From positions 1-38,664 of the forward strand of contig FTLJ01000919.1 of NCBI GenBank assembly GCA_900155495.1: 38,664 bases of DNA, written 5' to 3'. The translations under genes were made by a program, and so were the position numbers. Positions 9,231 to 19,260 of the stretch are shown here, piece by piece (position 1 is the first letter of the stretch; every line of letters starts with the position of its first letter). The DNA is from Porogramme epimiltina. Lineage: Eukaryota; Basidiomycota; Agaricomycetes; Polyporales; Polyporaceae. Below the pieces are notes generated by a model. The model had not been told where the DNA came from. It ran no database searches and saw only the letters and a program-made list of their open reading frames with translations.

Positions 9231-10208
9231 CTAACTCCCAGGGAAATACTCCCCGTCGGCATCTCCATAGCACTGATTGTCCCGCCTGTTCAAATGCCGC
9301 TGGTACGCGTCCTTGCGACTGAAACGCACCCCGCACCCGCCGACCATGGCGATCCCGAAGTACTCCGTGCGCGGCATGCTCGCGAGCGCGTCCGTGGGGA
9401 CACCATGGCGCACCGCGTCGCGCAGCGGCACCCCGCAGCAGACCCAGCGGCTCGGGGAGCCCTCCCCCCTGTGGCAGGTCTCCATGTGCCGCTGGAGCTC
9501 CGCCGTGCGTCCGAAAGACTTATCGGGGCAGATGGGGCAACGGGCTCGGCCGCTTGTCGAGGTGGTGGGAGTGAGCGGCGCTGACACTGAATATGATGGG
9601 CCGGGAAGGGGCAGCTCGTCATGGAAGGCGTGGGTGCCACTGCGTGCGTGTGGCGGTATCGAAGAGGGATACTGGGCGGTGTAGTCCGAGGATGGAGATG
9701 GGGTTTGGGCGGCGGCGTAGGCGTGTTGTGTAGGAGCTTGACCAGGCGCGTAAGCCTCCGGAAGGTGGGAATGTGCATGCAGAGTTGTGTAGCGCGCGAC
9801 ATCATAGGCGTATGAGTCAAAGGCAGTTCCTGGGTGTGCGCTGCCCGTGACGTATGAAGGCGTAGATGAACCAGGGACGTTCCAAGCAGTAGCATTGAGC
9901 GCATACGCGCCATGTATGTTCGGGTACACGGGGACCGAAGTTCCCGGCGCTGGCATGGGCCGACCAGAGGCCATCATATGTCCTGTGTGGTCACTAGGAT
10001 GACGAATGGTACCAGAGGGAGAAGGCGCGGTGTGCATTTCTTGTCTATGGGGACACAATACGGTTAGCCAATATGCCACAGCAATGGACAACGCGTGTAC
10101 ATACCGGCTAACATGGTGCGTGCCTGGTTGGACGCTCGCAGGGGGCCGAGTCCCTTGCGGAAGCTGGGCATAGTTTGACGAGGACGCTTGGTGGGGTTGG
10201 TTCGACAT
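9231..10208 (-). CDS. Atypical C2H2 zinc-finger protein (305 aa)
   Basis: Two exons, 10208-10105 and 10044-9231, are separated by a 60-nt intron (GTATGT...CATAG). The intron is a multiple of three and happens to be open, so an unspliced reading also looks intact. The first 200 residues are disordered and rich in Pro, Ser, Thr, His and Tyr. The C-terminal part has CPICPDKSFGRTAELQRHMETCH (C-x2-C-x13-H-x4-H), then WVCCGVP, MVGGCG, FSRKDAYQRHL, a Cys and GDADGEYFPG. It is a paralogue of the gene at 1-790. It is a likely nuclear DNA- or RNA-binding protein, but no target is known. The next gene is a U6 snRNA on the same strand, 254 nt downstream. Confidence 0.85.
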   Translation of the reverse strand: MSNQPHQASSSNYAQLPQGTRPPASVQPGTHHVSRYVHALSIAVAYWLTVLCPHRQEMHTAPSPSGTIRHPSDHTGHMMASGRPMPAPGTSVPVYPNIHGAYALNATAWNVPGSSTPSYVTGSAHPGTAFDSYAYDVARYTTLHAHSHLPEAYAPGQAPTQHAYAAAQTPSPSSDYTAQYPSSIPPHARSGTHAFHDELPLPGPSYSVSAPLTPTTSTSGRARCPICPDKSFGRTAELQRHMETCHRGEGSPSRWVCCGVPLRDAVRHGVPTDALASMPRTEYFGIAMVGGCGVRFSRKDAYQRHLNRRDNQCYGDADGEYFPGS

Positions 10209-11585
10209 CTCGGGAGAGGATGAAAGACGGTGAAGGCTGTCTGGGATGAGTGGACTGGCTCATCCTTGGAGGGCTTATATGTACCTCAAAGAGACAAGAT
10301 CTGGACGCGGTACACTAGACTGCACGAGCATCAGGATGCCCGCGCCGCCGGCGCGTGTGCTCCCAGGAGTGGCCCAGGGGTGCCGCTTCCGTTGGAACGC
10401 CAACGATGACGGCCTCGATCCAGGCCTAAACGAACAGGATGAGCGTCTGTGACCAATGAGAGAGAAGATCGCACTCAAGAACCTTCCGAGGACCCGGAGA
10501 GCAGACTGCAATACACTACAACGTGTTTACGCGGCCTTTCGTTGCTTTGTGGAGATGGTGGCCCCAGGTAGGGCAGCAGGATTATCCATGGTCGTCTTGT
10601 GCCACTGCAGAGGATAAAGGAGAGTCGAAAGCAATGAACGATGCTGAAGGTCTGGATACTCGCGACTTCGGCGAGGCGTTGGAGATGGCACCGGGAATGG
10701 TCGACGATCGCTGATGTAAAGGCCGACACAAGGCTCGAGTGATTGTTCGCGGGTAGGCCAGGTAAGGCGCCGGCGGCGAACGGATCAGACGGAGCTTGGT
10801 GTTCGGTTCCGCAACGGGCAAGCGAGACGCCCGTCAGGACGTGGCGGGGAGATCCAGGCCGGGCTATCGCTCTGCTTATCCCCGCGCGCTCGGTGCTCCG
10901 CTCAACTTCACTAGGAACCTCCCAATCGTATCCCAACAGCTAAACCTGCCTTATTGACTACGCCTGCTCATGAAAACCTTGTTCAACACATTCACTCATT
11001 TTTTCAGTTTTGGGAAACCTCGCTCGTTGGAAGTGTTTGTGCACGTAATGAGTTTCACAGGTACTGATACATCTGTCAAAAAGACAGCCACGGCTGCTTT
11101 TTGTCTAATCAACGTATCTTCAGTGAGGAGTGGAATGACGCTTCCTGACGTTTGTGTCCTCCGCAGCGTCCCAAGCGCGCAGGCACGACATTACAGTCAC
11201 TCCTCAAATTAAGCCTTTCTTGTTCCCTCCGGTAGTTCCTCTCATTCGCGCACGGCATCCGGCTTCGGAATGCCTCCACCTAGCTGGTTTCCCGCCTGTA
11301 AGCCGGGATGTGGCGAGGCGCTGTTGACGTAAGTGCACCCACAATAACACTGCCCTGGGTGTGTCGTCTCAAAATCGCCCGACAGGGAGATACAACCAGC
11401 TGTACGGATAGTAGCACGCTGCGACGAAACCTCCCTGCCCCGGGCGCAGGGGAGTATCAAGCGCCTGCGCAACGTATAAGACCGCCGTCTTCGTGACTTT
11501 ACTTCAATGCCCATCATCCACCATCGTGCTTCTTTCACGCCTTACGAGCCCACATACAGCCTGTACACACTACCATCGCCAGGAC
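10209..11585. other. Divergent intergenic region
   Basis: About 1.4 kb lies between the starts of the zinc-finger gene (-) and the second F-box gene (+). It must hold both promoters. Reading frames here (for example 10475-10936 - and 10970-11212 +) lack motifs and are treated as chance. Confidence 0.5.
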
Positions 11586-13551
11586 ATGCCTTCGTCTGCC
11601 CAACCAGATGGACATGACGAGTACCATCCTGATGACGGCCATAGGACATACTCTGGGGGAGTAACTTGTCTTTCTGAAACGCTATCCTCAGTTCTTGCGC
11701 AGATTGAACACAGGTACATATTCGCTCTTTTGGGCAACAACTTGGTCTCTTACTCTTGCTTGTTAGCATTCATAGCGAATTAACTGTTAGTTCGGTATGT
11801 TCTTTCGTCTCCTACGTTGTACGGCAAATTGGTCCACTGACCTTCGTCAACAGGGCATGCGCTTGAAATGCGCTTTAGATCACACAATATCTGTGTTATG
11901 CGGATACATTAACAAGTCGAGTGTAATCAATACACTTCCTTCTGAATTACTTGCCGCTATATTTTCTTTCGTTCCTTACATTATGGATCCTGCGGGGTCA
12001 AATCACTTCGTCTTATCAGACCACGCTCGGTATTTTCAGTTCACCTCGGACTTGCACGCTATCCTCTTGGTGTGTCGTCACTGGAAAGACGTCGCCCTCG
12101 GGACTGCGCCACTGTGGTCGTCAATTTCTATCCTCGTATTCAGCGCAAACCCGGCAAGGCATATCTTGACTTCGCTCCAGCGATGCCCTTACGGCCCCGT
12201 AAGGCTGTCCATAGGATGTGACCACACTTATTATTTGGAGGCTCACCTACACGACATTACTCCACGGCTTCAAGTGCTTGAGCTCATCGCAACAGAAATG
12301 TTCCTCAACTGGGGTGATTCTTCGTCGATACTCGGGAGCTCCTTTCCCAGCCTCGAGGATTGTTCGATAATAGGCAACATCTTTTGTCACAACAAGTTTA
12401 GATCACTCCGTCTATTCGGAGACGTTCCCCGGTTGCGCACCCTGAACATGGTAGACATTTTGTTCTTACCTTCTGACCGGATTGCCAGCCTCACCCACCT
12501 ATCGTTGTCGTTCTCACTGGCAAGGAGACACAATGAGGCAACGAAACGGCTATCGCTGGGAAACCTTCTCGATTTCCTGTCGAACATGCTCGTCCTAGAA
12601 GAGTTACGGATCAAGAGTATCTCACAATGGGTGAAGCCATCTCTACACGGCTGGCACGACAAGAAGTTGTGCTTGTCCACACTCAAGTCTTTCTTCTTGT
12701 ACGACAATTCCCATTTTACACTAATGATGTTACCAGACATTATTCAACAGTCCACCACATTCTGCAACGCACTCTTGGGCGCAATCACTCCCTTTCCTGA
12801 GGATTGCGCCACATGCGTCGGCCCTCTTTACCTCCATTCTCTGCTGCAAGACAGTACTCCAATCTGTCTAGTTTGGGGCGCAACGCACCTACGCCTCCAT
12901 AGCGTCCTGACAGACATTGTTCTCACCCTCCACTTCGAAACATTCAGGCCGTCTTCTGACCGCCACCGCCCCCCAGAAGCCCGACCCCACCAGACCTTCG
13001 CGATCCTCGCCACCCACACCACGTCTCCGCACGCCGCGCACCTCGCTCGCACCTCGATCCGCGCTCTGCTCACGAAAGCGCCCGCCCTCGCGAGCCTCAC
13101 AAGCCTCTGGGTCGACGATGTCCTCTGCTGGCTCTTCCGCGCGTCCGCGCCCCTCGTCGAGGGGTTGCCGCACCTGCGCGCGCTCGTCGTGCGCCAGAAC
13201 GTTACGGCCGGGTGGCACTTTCCGCGCGCGCGCAGCGTTGTGCGTCCGCTCGCGCCGACGGGAGCGCCGGGTGCCGCTGTTGTGCAGTGCTCGGGGTTAG
13301 TGCTCCTCGTGGTGGAGTGTAAGCATGGAGAAGAGGACGCGGAGTATGTCTTCGAGGTGGCAGACGCGCGCGCGAAGGTAGGGCTCCCGGTATCGGAGGT
13401 TTTGGTGGGCTATTGGAAGGACGGCGGGAAATCGTACGTTTTCGGAGAGCGCGGTTCGGTCCGCGTATTTGATGAGCCTCCGGCAGGCGATGGGCAGGAG
13501 AAGGCGAAGGCCTGGGACGATGTGTGGGCGAAATGGAGTCGCGTGGCGTAG
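11586..13551 (+). CDS. F-box domain protein (609 aa) with a probable 4-nt microexon
   Basis: The proposed exons are 11586-11713, 11791-11794 and 11854-13551. Exon 1 encodes MPSSAQPDG... and a helix (CLSETLSSVLAQIEH). The first intron is GTACAT...TTAAC...TTAG (77 nt) and the second is GTATGT...CTGAC...ACAG (59 nt). The 4-nt exon TTCG is the only way I find to join exon 1 (phase 2) to the large exon (phase 0). The F-box follows (INTLPSELLAAIFSFV; LLVCRHWKDVALGTAPLW), then leucine-rich stretches like those of fungal F-box proteins, probably a substrate-binding part. The simpler alternative is a start at the ATG at 11797, which reads through intron 2 and gives MFFRLLRC.... The large exon is secure; the 5' end is less so. 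Confidence 0.75.
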
Positions 13552-13681
13552 TTGCAGTTCTTTGATGTGTCGCCTCCCTGAACGCGTCGAAATTGTGTTC
13601 GCAATAAGATTCATAATGTCTCCTAAACACGAAGGCGAGCCAAGATTGAACATGATCGGAAACGCTGATCGTCTATCCCGT

Positions 13682-14273
13682 CTATTCTCGAGTTATGTTC
13701 TGAACCAGAGCTTCTAGCTTGCGACTCAGCTCCTCCGCAACGTTCCTCATCTCCGTATTCACCTCGACACCGGGCGCGCTTGCAATTGGGATAATGGCAG
13801 CTGGGTCGTCGTAGACCACCCTCGTTCCCTTGCCATCCGCCAGTTCTATGATGGCGATCCGGGGAGGGACATGGAGTGCTGCCGCGAGATCGTGTCGGAG
13901 CATTCCTTGGGCAATGAGCGGGTTTCCTATAGAGTAGACGTGCGTTCTCGGAGTGTCCGTTGATTCCGCATATGCATTGAGCCAATTATGGTACGCGGCC
14001 TCCATGAAGTACCTGTAGTACCCATGGCGTATGTCAGCCTGATGATCTCGAGGATCTAAGCAGTACGCACACGAAGTCACGTCCGTTGGTGAGGGCATTG
14101 AATGCGGTCTCTAGCTCGGCTTTGGTCTTGGATGTACGGAGAATACGGAAGACTTCGGGACCACCACCCTGCTTGTTCGTCTCCTTGTCAAGTCTGGCGA
14201 TGACTTCGTCGATAGCAACGCTCGTTTCGTACGTAACGCGGCGGCCAGAGTATTCGACGACGCTTCTCGACAT
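13682..14273 (-). CDS. DUF302 family protein (copy 1)
   Basis: Two exons, 14273-14071 and 14012-13682, encode 177 residues. The 58-nt intron is GTGCGT...TACAG. The protein starts MSRSVVEYSGRRVTYETS. It contains GGGPEVFRIL, ALTNGRDFVYF, then GNPLIAQGMLRHDLAAALHVPPRIAIIEL and GTRVVYDDPAAIIP, the typical core of DUF302 proteins (PF03625). The function of the family is not known. There is no signal peptide or membrane segment, so it is probably cytosolic. A paralogue at 24086-24697 has the same first-exon length (203 nt) and the same intron position. The gene is convergent with the F-box gene, 130 nt away. Confidence 0.88.
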
Positions 14274-15314
14274 GATGTCTGTGCTGGAGGAAGAGAGTCA
14301 GGCCCTTGGTCCCCGTGCACCTAAAATACGCACCACGAATAAAATCACCCGAGAATGGTCACCGTCGAGTGGAGAGGCGTCGTGTAAGCAGGGACATCGC
14401 ATGAGAATCCCTGTCGCCATCGTGGCCCCTTCGGGAACGACATGGTTGAATGGAAGCTTTATAATCATGATCATTCCGAATGATGTGACAGAATTGTACG
14501 GCAGAGAATTCTAGACTTTGTTTCAGCCGAGGGCAACAGCGATACGGAGGAGACCACGAAGATGATGTACTATGAGGGCTAGGTAACCTTCGGAAATCTG
14601 CAAGGGATACTTACTAACTCAGTCGGAACGTCCTCCAGCTCGCTCCACTGGAATGAAGGTGTTCTCAGGCATTCTATTGCGTCTTGATTGAATCAGACTG
14701 AGCGTTCTTTGATATCTTTCGTCCACATGGTGCGGCGTGAAAAAGTTCACAGATGAAACGTACTGGACAATGTTGCGCTTACCAGCCTGAAAAAGGCCAC
14801 AGGCCTACGGAGACCGGAGAATACCCCCCGCGCCGATCCACCTAAATGCATGGCCCTCGACCTCCGTTCAAGGTCGGCGGGTTCCCACAGACCCTTTCCG
14901 TTAATTGACATTATTAATTGTCGCCCCGTTGTATTGAGAGCTTCCGGGTAATGCCACGGGAAGGTGAGGTAATGAGGGGTGATATGCAGCAACTAGAGTC
15001 TGTAGAGGGCGGTTCGGGGCCCATAGCGAAGATATCGCCAAGAGGTGGTATCGAGGGAAGAGAATGTTTGGGGAGAACGAGCCAAATGCAGACGACCAGA
15101 AACGAGCCAGAGCCAGAAACGCCGAGATCCCGGCGGGTGAGTCAGGCACGGCGTGACGGTCACGTACACGTGATCGCGTCCACTCTGGCAACCGAGCCCG
15201 GGCTGGTTGGGGGGACGCGAGCAGCGCATCCTTAATCCCCCTTTCCTCTCTTCCCCCACCACTGCGACACACATTCCTTTCGTCCGCGACGGTCTGGTTA
15301 CCTCGGACATCGCC
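14274..15314. other. Divergent intergenic region
   Basis: About 1 kb lies between the starts of DUF302 copy 1 (-) and the first RING gene (+). No coding exon is recognised. The right end holds an E-box-like CACGTG (listed separately). Confidence 0.5.
15159..15178 (+). promoter_or_regulatory. CACGTG-type promoter element upstream of the first RING gene
   Basis: The block GGTCACGTACACGTGATCGC contains a CACGTG E-box at 15167-15172, 143 nt before the ATG. A related block (GGTCACGTG...TGATCGCG) lies at a similar distance upstream of the second RING gene, which argues for a shared control site. No binding factor is known. Confidence 0.4.
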
Positions 15315-16499
15315 ATGGTCGCGCTCACATGCGCCATCTGCCTCGGCCGCCTCAAGGTGCCTGTCTGCACTCCCTGCGGTAAGCCGCTCCACCAGTCGTC
15401 AGCTCCGCCGCGGGTTCTCACGAGGCGCTTCGGGATCTCAGGGCACCTTTGTTGCGAAGTGTGCCTTCAATCGCACATCGAGGCCAGTCCCGACGTATTG
15501 AGCGCGTCCTGTCCTACCTGCCGAGCAAGCTTTTCCATCGGTGCGTACTCGTCGTTCGCTGTCGTGGCGCGCGCAGTCGCCGTCGCACGACTCCCGTCGT
15601 TCCTAATCTAACGCGCTCACGCGCCATCCGCGCCCTTAGTGAATCCCGAAGCACTTTCCTTAAAAGAAAAGTACCGTCCCTACATAATACCCAGCATCCG
15701 CCGCGTCTACATCCCCATCGATGTCGACGACGACGAAGACGAAGATGCGCCCGAGCGCGTCGCACGCGAGGCAGAGGCCGACGTGCGGCGCGGCCTTCGC
15801 GCGCAGATCGTTGTCCTTTCCGAGAAGGTCGACACTCTCGAGCGCGACAGGGCCCTCCTCATGGATCGCTGTGAGGCGGCTCAACACGCTGCTGCAGCGC
15901 ACGCTCAGGGCGAGCGTGATGAGCGGCTCTCGCGCGAGCGTCTTGAGAGGGAGATGCGCGAGTTGAGGAAGAAGTACGAGGGTCTCAAGGGCAAGTACAA
16001 GGTTCTGAAAACTGCGTACGTCTCCCGTCTTTTCCCCTCGAGCCACATCATGCGTGTTGACCATCGCGTATTTAGGCATGAGCCCTCCCGCGCCCCCTTG
16101 CTCAAGCCATCGTACCATCTCAACATGAAACGCACCAGCACCCAGGCCTCGCTCGACTCCATCCACCACCTCATCTCCTCCGGCCCCGACTCCCAAGACG
16201 AGGACGCTGGCGCCATCGAACGCCCCCCGTCGCGCATGATGAAGCGTCCTCGTCTCCTTGGCTCTCCTTTCGATCTTGCAAAGCGTATTGAATCTCGCCA
16301 GAAGGCCCGTCGCATGGTCGCCGATGACGACGACGACGATGAAGACGCCACGCTGCACGAGTCCGACCTCAGTTCAAGTATCGGTCCGCAGCACTCCGGC
16401 CTCCCCCGCGGCGACATCTTCTCGCCCAACCACCGCGCCTCCCGCAGCGGCCGTGCTAGCCTCAGCTACAGTTGGCTCATGACGCCGGAGGACGAGTGA
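15315..16499 (+). CDS. RING-finger, coiled-coil protein (320 aa), putative E3 ubiquitin ligase (copy 1)
   Basis: Four exons are supported: 15315-15378, 15442-15540, 15640-16015 and 16076-16499. Introns are 63, 99 and 60 nt. The RING is C3HC4 with Cys6, 9, 21, His23, Cys26, 29, 45 and 48 (CAIC, CTPCGHLCCEVC, CPTC). After it comes an acidic run (DVDDDEDEDAPE) and a coiled coil of about 85 residues (EADVRRGLRAQIVVLSEKVD to LKGKYKVLK). The C-terminal part is low complexity and contains a second acidic run. The last intron is a multiple of three and open, so reading through it would add 20 residues. The RING implies E2 binding and ubiquitin transfer, but activity is inferred. The next gene has the same layout and shares the intron inside the RING. 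Confidence 0.85.
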
Positions 16500-17088
16500 G
16501 TGGCGATGGACATTATATGATAGTAATATGTGTTAATACATGCTGCTCCGTTGCTTGTCGTATAATCATCAGCTAGCGTTGGTTGTGTGTTCAGTTTATA
16601 TGCGAGACACCGACCGTTGTCGGAAAAACCACAAAGAAACTCACAGCGAATACGATTTGGCCAGTGCCAGCGAGGGTATGGAAGGCGGATGTACAGACGT
16701 TCTTCATTCCCCTATGTCATCTGCTAGTGGGCGTCCCTGGGCACCTGTAATCCTTGACCAAAACGAATGCGAGTTTCCTTGTTTACCGAGATTCTCTCAT
16801 AATGAGCAAGCTTGAGTTGGCTACTTCTGCTTTACAAAGCGGACGAATGCCGAAGCAATACGTCCACTACAGATAGCGTATGCTACAGTATGTATGTAGT
16901 AGGATGGAGGGATATGCTATGGATTGAATGGGCCAGGATTTTCCGGTGACCGGCCTATCCAGGCGGTCACGTGCTATTGTTGATCGCGCTCGCCACAAGC
17001 GCGTCGCGATCGCGAGTCTCAGTCGCGTCCGGACACTGAAGACCACTCTCACCTCCCTTGCACCTTCCTCTACTGGCCTACCAAGGAA
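16500..17088. other. Intergenic region between the two RING genes
   Basis: It holds the 3' UTR of the first RING gene and the promoter of the second. I see no extra gene. The promoter-proximal part, 16960-17040, is GC-rich with palindromes (listed separately). Confidence 0.5.
16966..17015 (+). promoter_or_regulatory. E-box and 12-bp palindrome upstream of the second RING gene
   Basis: CACGTG lies at 16968-16973, 116 nt before the ATG, and is followed by TGATCGCG. A perfect palindrome TCGCGATCGCGA is at 17004-17015. The GGTCACGT and TGATCGCG parts recur upstream of the first RING gene. Confidence 0.4.
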
Positions 17089-18597
17089 ATGGTGAACAAA
17101 TACTGGTGCTCCGTTTGCTATGAAAGTTACCCTTGCGCGTCGATGCGCTGTCTCCCTTGTGGTGAGCTGAGTTTACTTCACCATGTGCTACTTCGAAGAG
17201 CCCATCGACTAACTACATGACTGGGGCATGGCGGCACTGATAGGACATACATACTGCTCTGCTTGTATTACGAGCATTACATCCAGAGAGCGTCGCCCCC
17301 CTTGTCCTCACTGTCGCGAGAGCTTCACCAGTGCGAAGGTACACGCAATCTTCCTCGAATCTGCTCCGGGCCAGAGCCAGTCCAGCGGAAGTGCCCCCGA
17401 CGCCTGTCACGATGAGTCGGTCCACCGTCGTGTCACCGCGGCCACGGAGCAAGTAGCCTGCATGGCCAAAGATGCACGATTCCAAACCATCCAACGTGCC
17501 GCGGAGGAGATCGGGAAGGTGGTCAGGATGATGGACGATGGAGACTGTATGCTGGTATGTCCGGCTTGCTCAACCTGTCCGCATGGATAGTAATTCCCCA
17601 AAAAGAACCTCCTTCGCGCAGTTGCTGCGTCATGGCGAGGCATGCTCGAGACGTTCAACGCTCAACGCGATCACGTCGCCCGTTTGAACAGTGAGATCAC
17701 GCGAGTGAAGAAGGAAAAGGTGGCCGCAGAAGCCTTGGCCAAAAAAGCGATGCTTGCATCCGAAGAGGTCATGCCCGCCTTGAATAAGACTCGGGGGGAT
17801 CTCCACGAGGCCCAGCTAGCTCTGAACAAGGCTCACGCCGAGCTAGAGACGGTCAAGGTGCAGGCGTCTGAGGAAGAAGAGCGACAGAAGGAAGAGTTCC
17901 GGGGTGAGCTCGAGCGGAAGAACAAAGAGATTAAGGGCCTTCACGAGCACCTACTCCGTTTGAAAGACAAGGTTCGTCTGTTCTCTGTGAAGACTGGGAT
18001 GTGACATGAGTTTGATTGCCTGTTGGCTCGTGGCGTTGTAGGAATCGAAGCAGCATCGGACCATTAAGCAGCTGCGCGAAAAGCAGGATCGATCGCAAGT
18101 CGAGCAGATGTCCTCGCAGATGTCCTCACATATGGTTGGCACTCAGGCCAGTGTCGGGTTAGACGTACTGCCCGAGATAGTCGTATGTAGCCTCTCCTAC
18201 GCATAAGGACGCCTTCTCACTTCTCGATTAACAGGAGTATGCTGACCAGATTCTGGCTGCGGCAAGTTCGCCCGCACGTCGCGCTCCTACCGCCCCAACC
18301 AAACGGAAACGGGTGGAGGTGGATTCTGATGAAGTTGCGAGTTATCTCGTCGGCACAGATTTCGCCTACACACCTTCGACCTCTGTTAAGGAACTTCCTC
18401 CCGGACCGTCCAGACAGTCAGCAAGGTTCTCCTCCGACTGGAATCTCACAAAGGAGCAGATGAAGCAACGCCGCGGCCTGGCCCCTGCGGCGCCACGGTT
18501 GCCGCCTGTACCGCTACCATTTCCCCTTCAACTTGATAAGAAGGGTCACACGTTAAAGCTCGTGCAGACGGGTTCGAGGAGGAAATCCGTGCTATAG
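17089..18597 (+). CDS. RING-finger, coiled-coil protein (417 aa), putative E3 ubiquitin ligase (copy 2)
   Basis: Five exons are supported: 17089-17161, 17244-17554, 17606-17971, 18042-18182 and 18235-18597. Introns are 82, 51, 70 and 52 nt, and all phases close. The RING has Cys7, 10, 24, His26, Cys29, 32, 45 and 48 (CSVC, CLPCGHTYCSAC, CPHC). A long coiled coil follows, from about NLLRAVAASWRGMLETFN to LHEHLLRLKDKESKQHRTIKQLREKQD. The C-terminus is Pro-rich with a basic nuclear-signal-like run (PTKRKRVEVDSDE). Intron 1 falls at the same place as in copy 1, between the Cys-Gly and the His of the RING, phase 1. Outside the RING the two proteins have diverged strongly. The biochemical role as an E3 ligase is inferred. 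Confidence 0.85.
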
Positions 18598-19260
18598 CAT
18601 TCCTTGTACGTATATCTCTCACCCTCCGTTGTTGGCCGCCACCGCCGTAGTAATGTAATTCCTAGTTGCTAGCAACCTCGCATCACGATGTGTGGTGCTT
18701 ATGTTGTTCAGGATTCATGTCCGATACCTACATCACAGATGCCGTGGCTCTATCTCGTGATAGTGATATGTAGACTCTATGTAGACTTTAACGCATTCTG
18801 AAGCATCTCTATCCGACTGCCGGGAATGACCGCCTCGGCCATGTCTTCTAGAAAATTGGACCATGCCTGTTCCCGAGAACCACGGGCTGGATTGGGGGCG
18901 AACCGAGTCTGACGCTGTCCAGGCTTGTCCGAGCCTGTCCGCTTGCCAGTGTCTCGACAGCTGCTCTATTTCGGCATCATCGCTGCGGGCTTCTATCCCT
19001 GCGCTCTCTGTCCCTATTGCTGGGTAAGTCGTGGTGATGCAGATGCCGGCGACGACGACGAGAAGACAGATTCGCTTGTGCACTGATCGTGGGAACATGG
19101 GGTACCGCCTAGCGAGGACGGCGCACAGCGTCATCAGCCGCAAACCATGTCTCCTCGTCGCTGAACGCACCTCCGTCATCGTTGCGCGCAGCAGACGGGA
19201 TCCCGTCCACGTCGTTTCCAAATCGATCCTTCCTCGTGCCGCCCTCCGCCTCCCAAGTAA
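18598..19260. other. Intergenic region upstream of the coiled-coil gene
   Basis: It holds the 3' UTR of the second RING gene and the promoter and 5' UTR of the next gene. The longest reading frame (18733-19221, -) has no ATG at its listed start and no domain, so it is not called. Confidence 0.5.

Noticed and set aside
18733..19221. 162-codon minus-strand frame
   Set aside because: Its listed start is TTG, not ATG, it has no domain, and it lies in promoter and 5' UTR of the coiled-coil gene.
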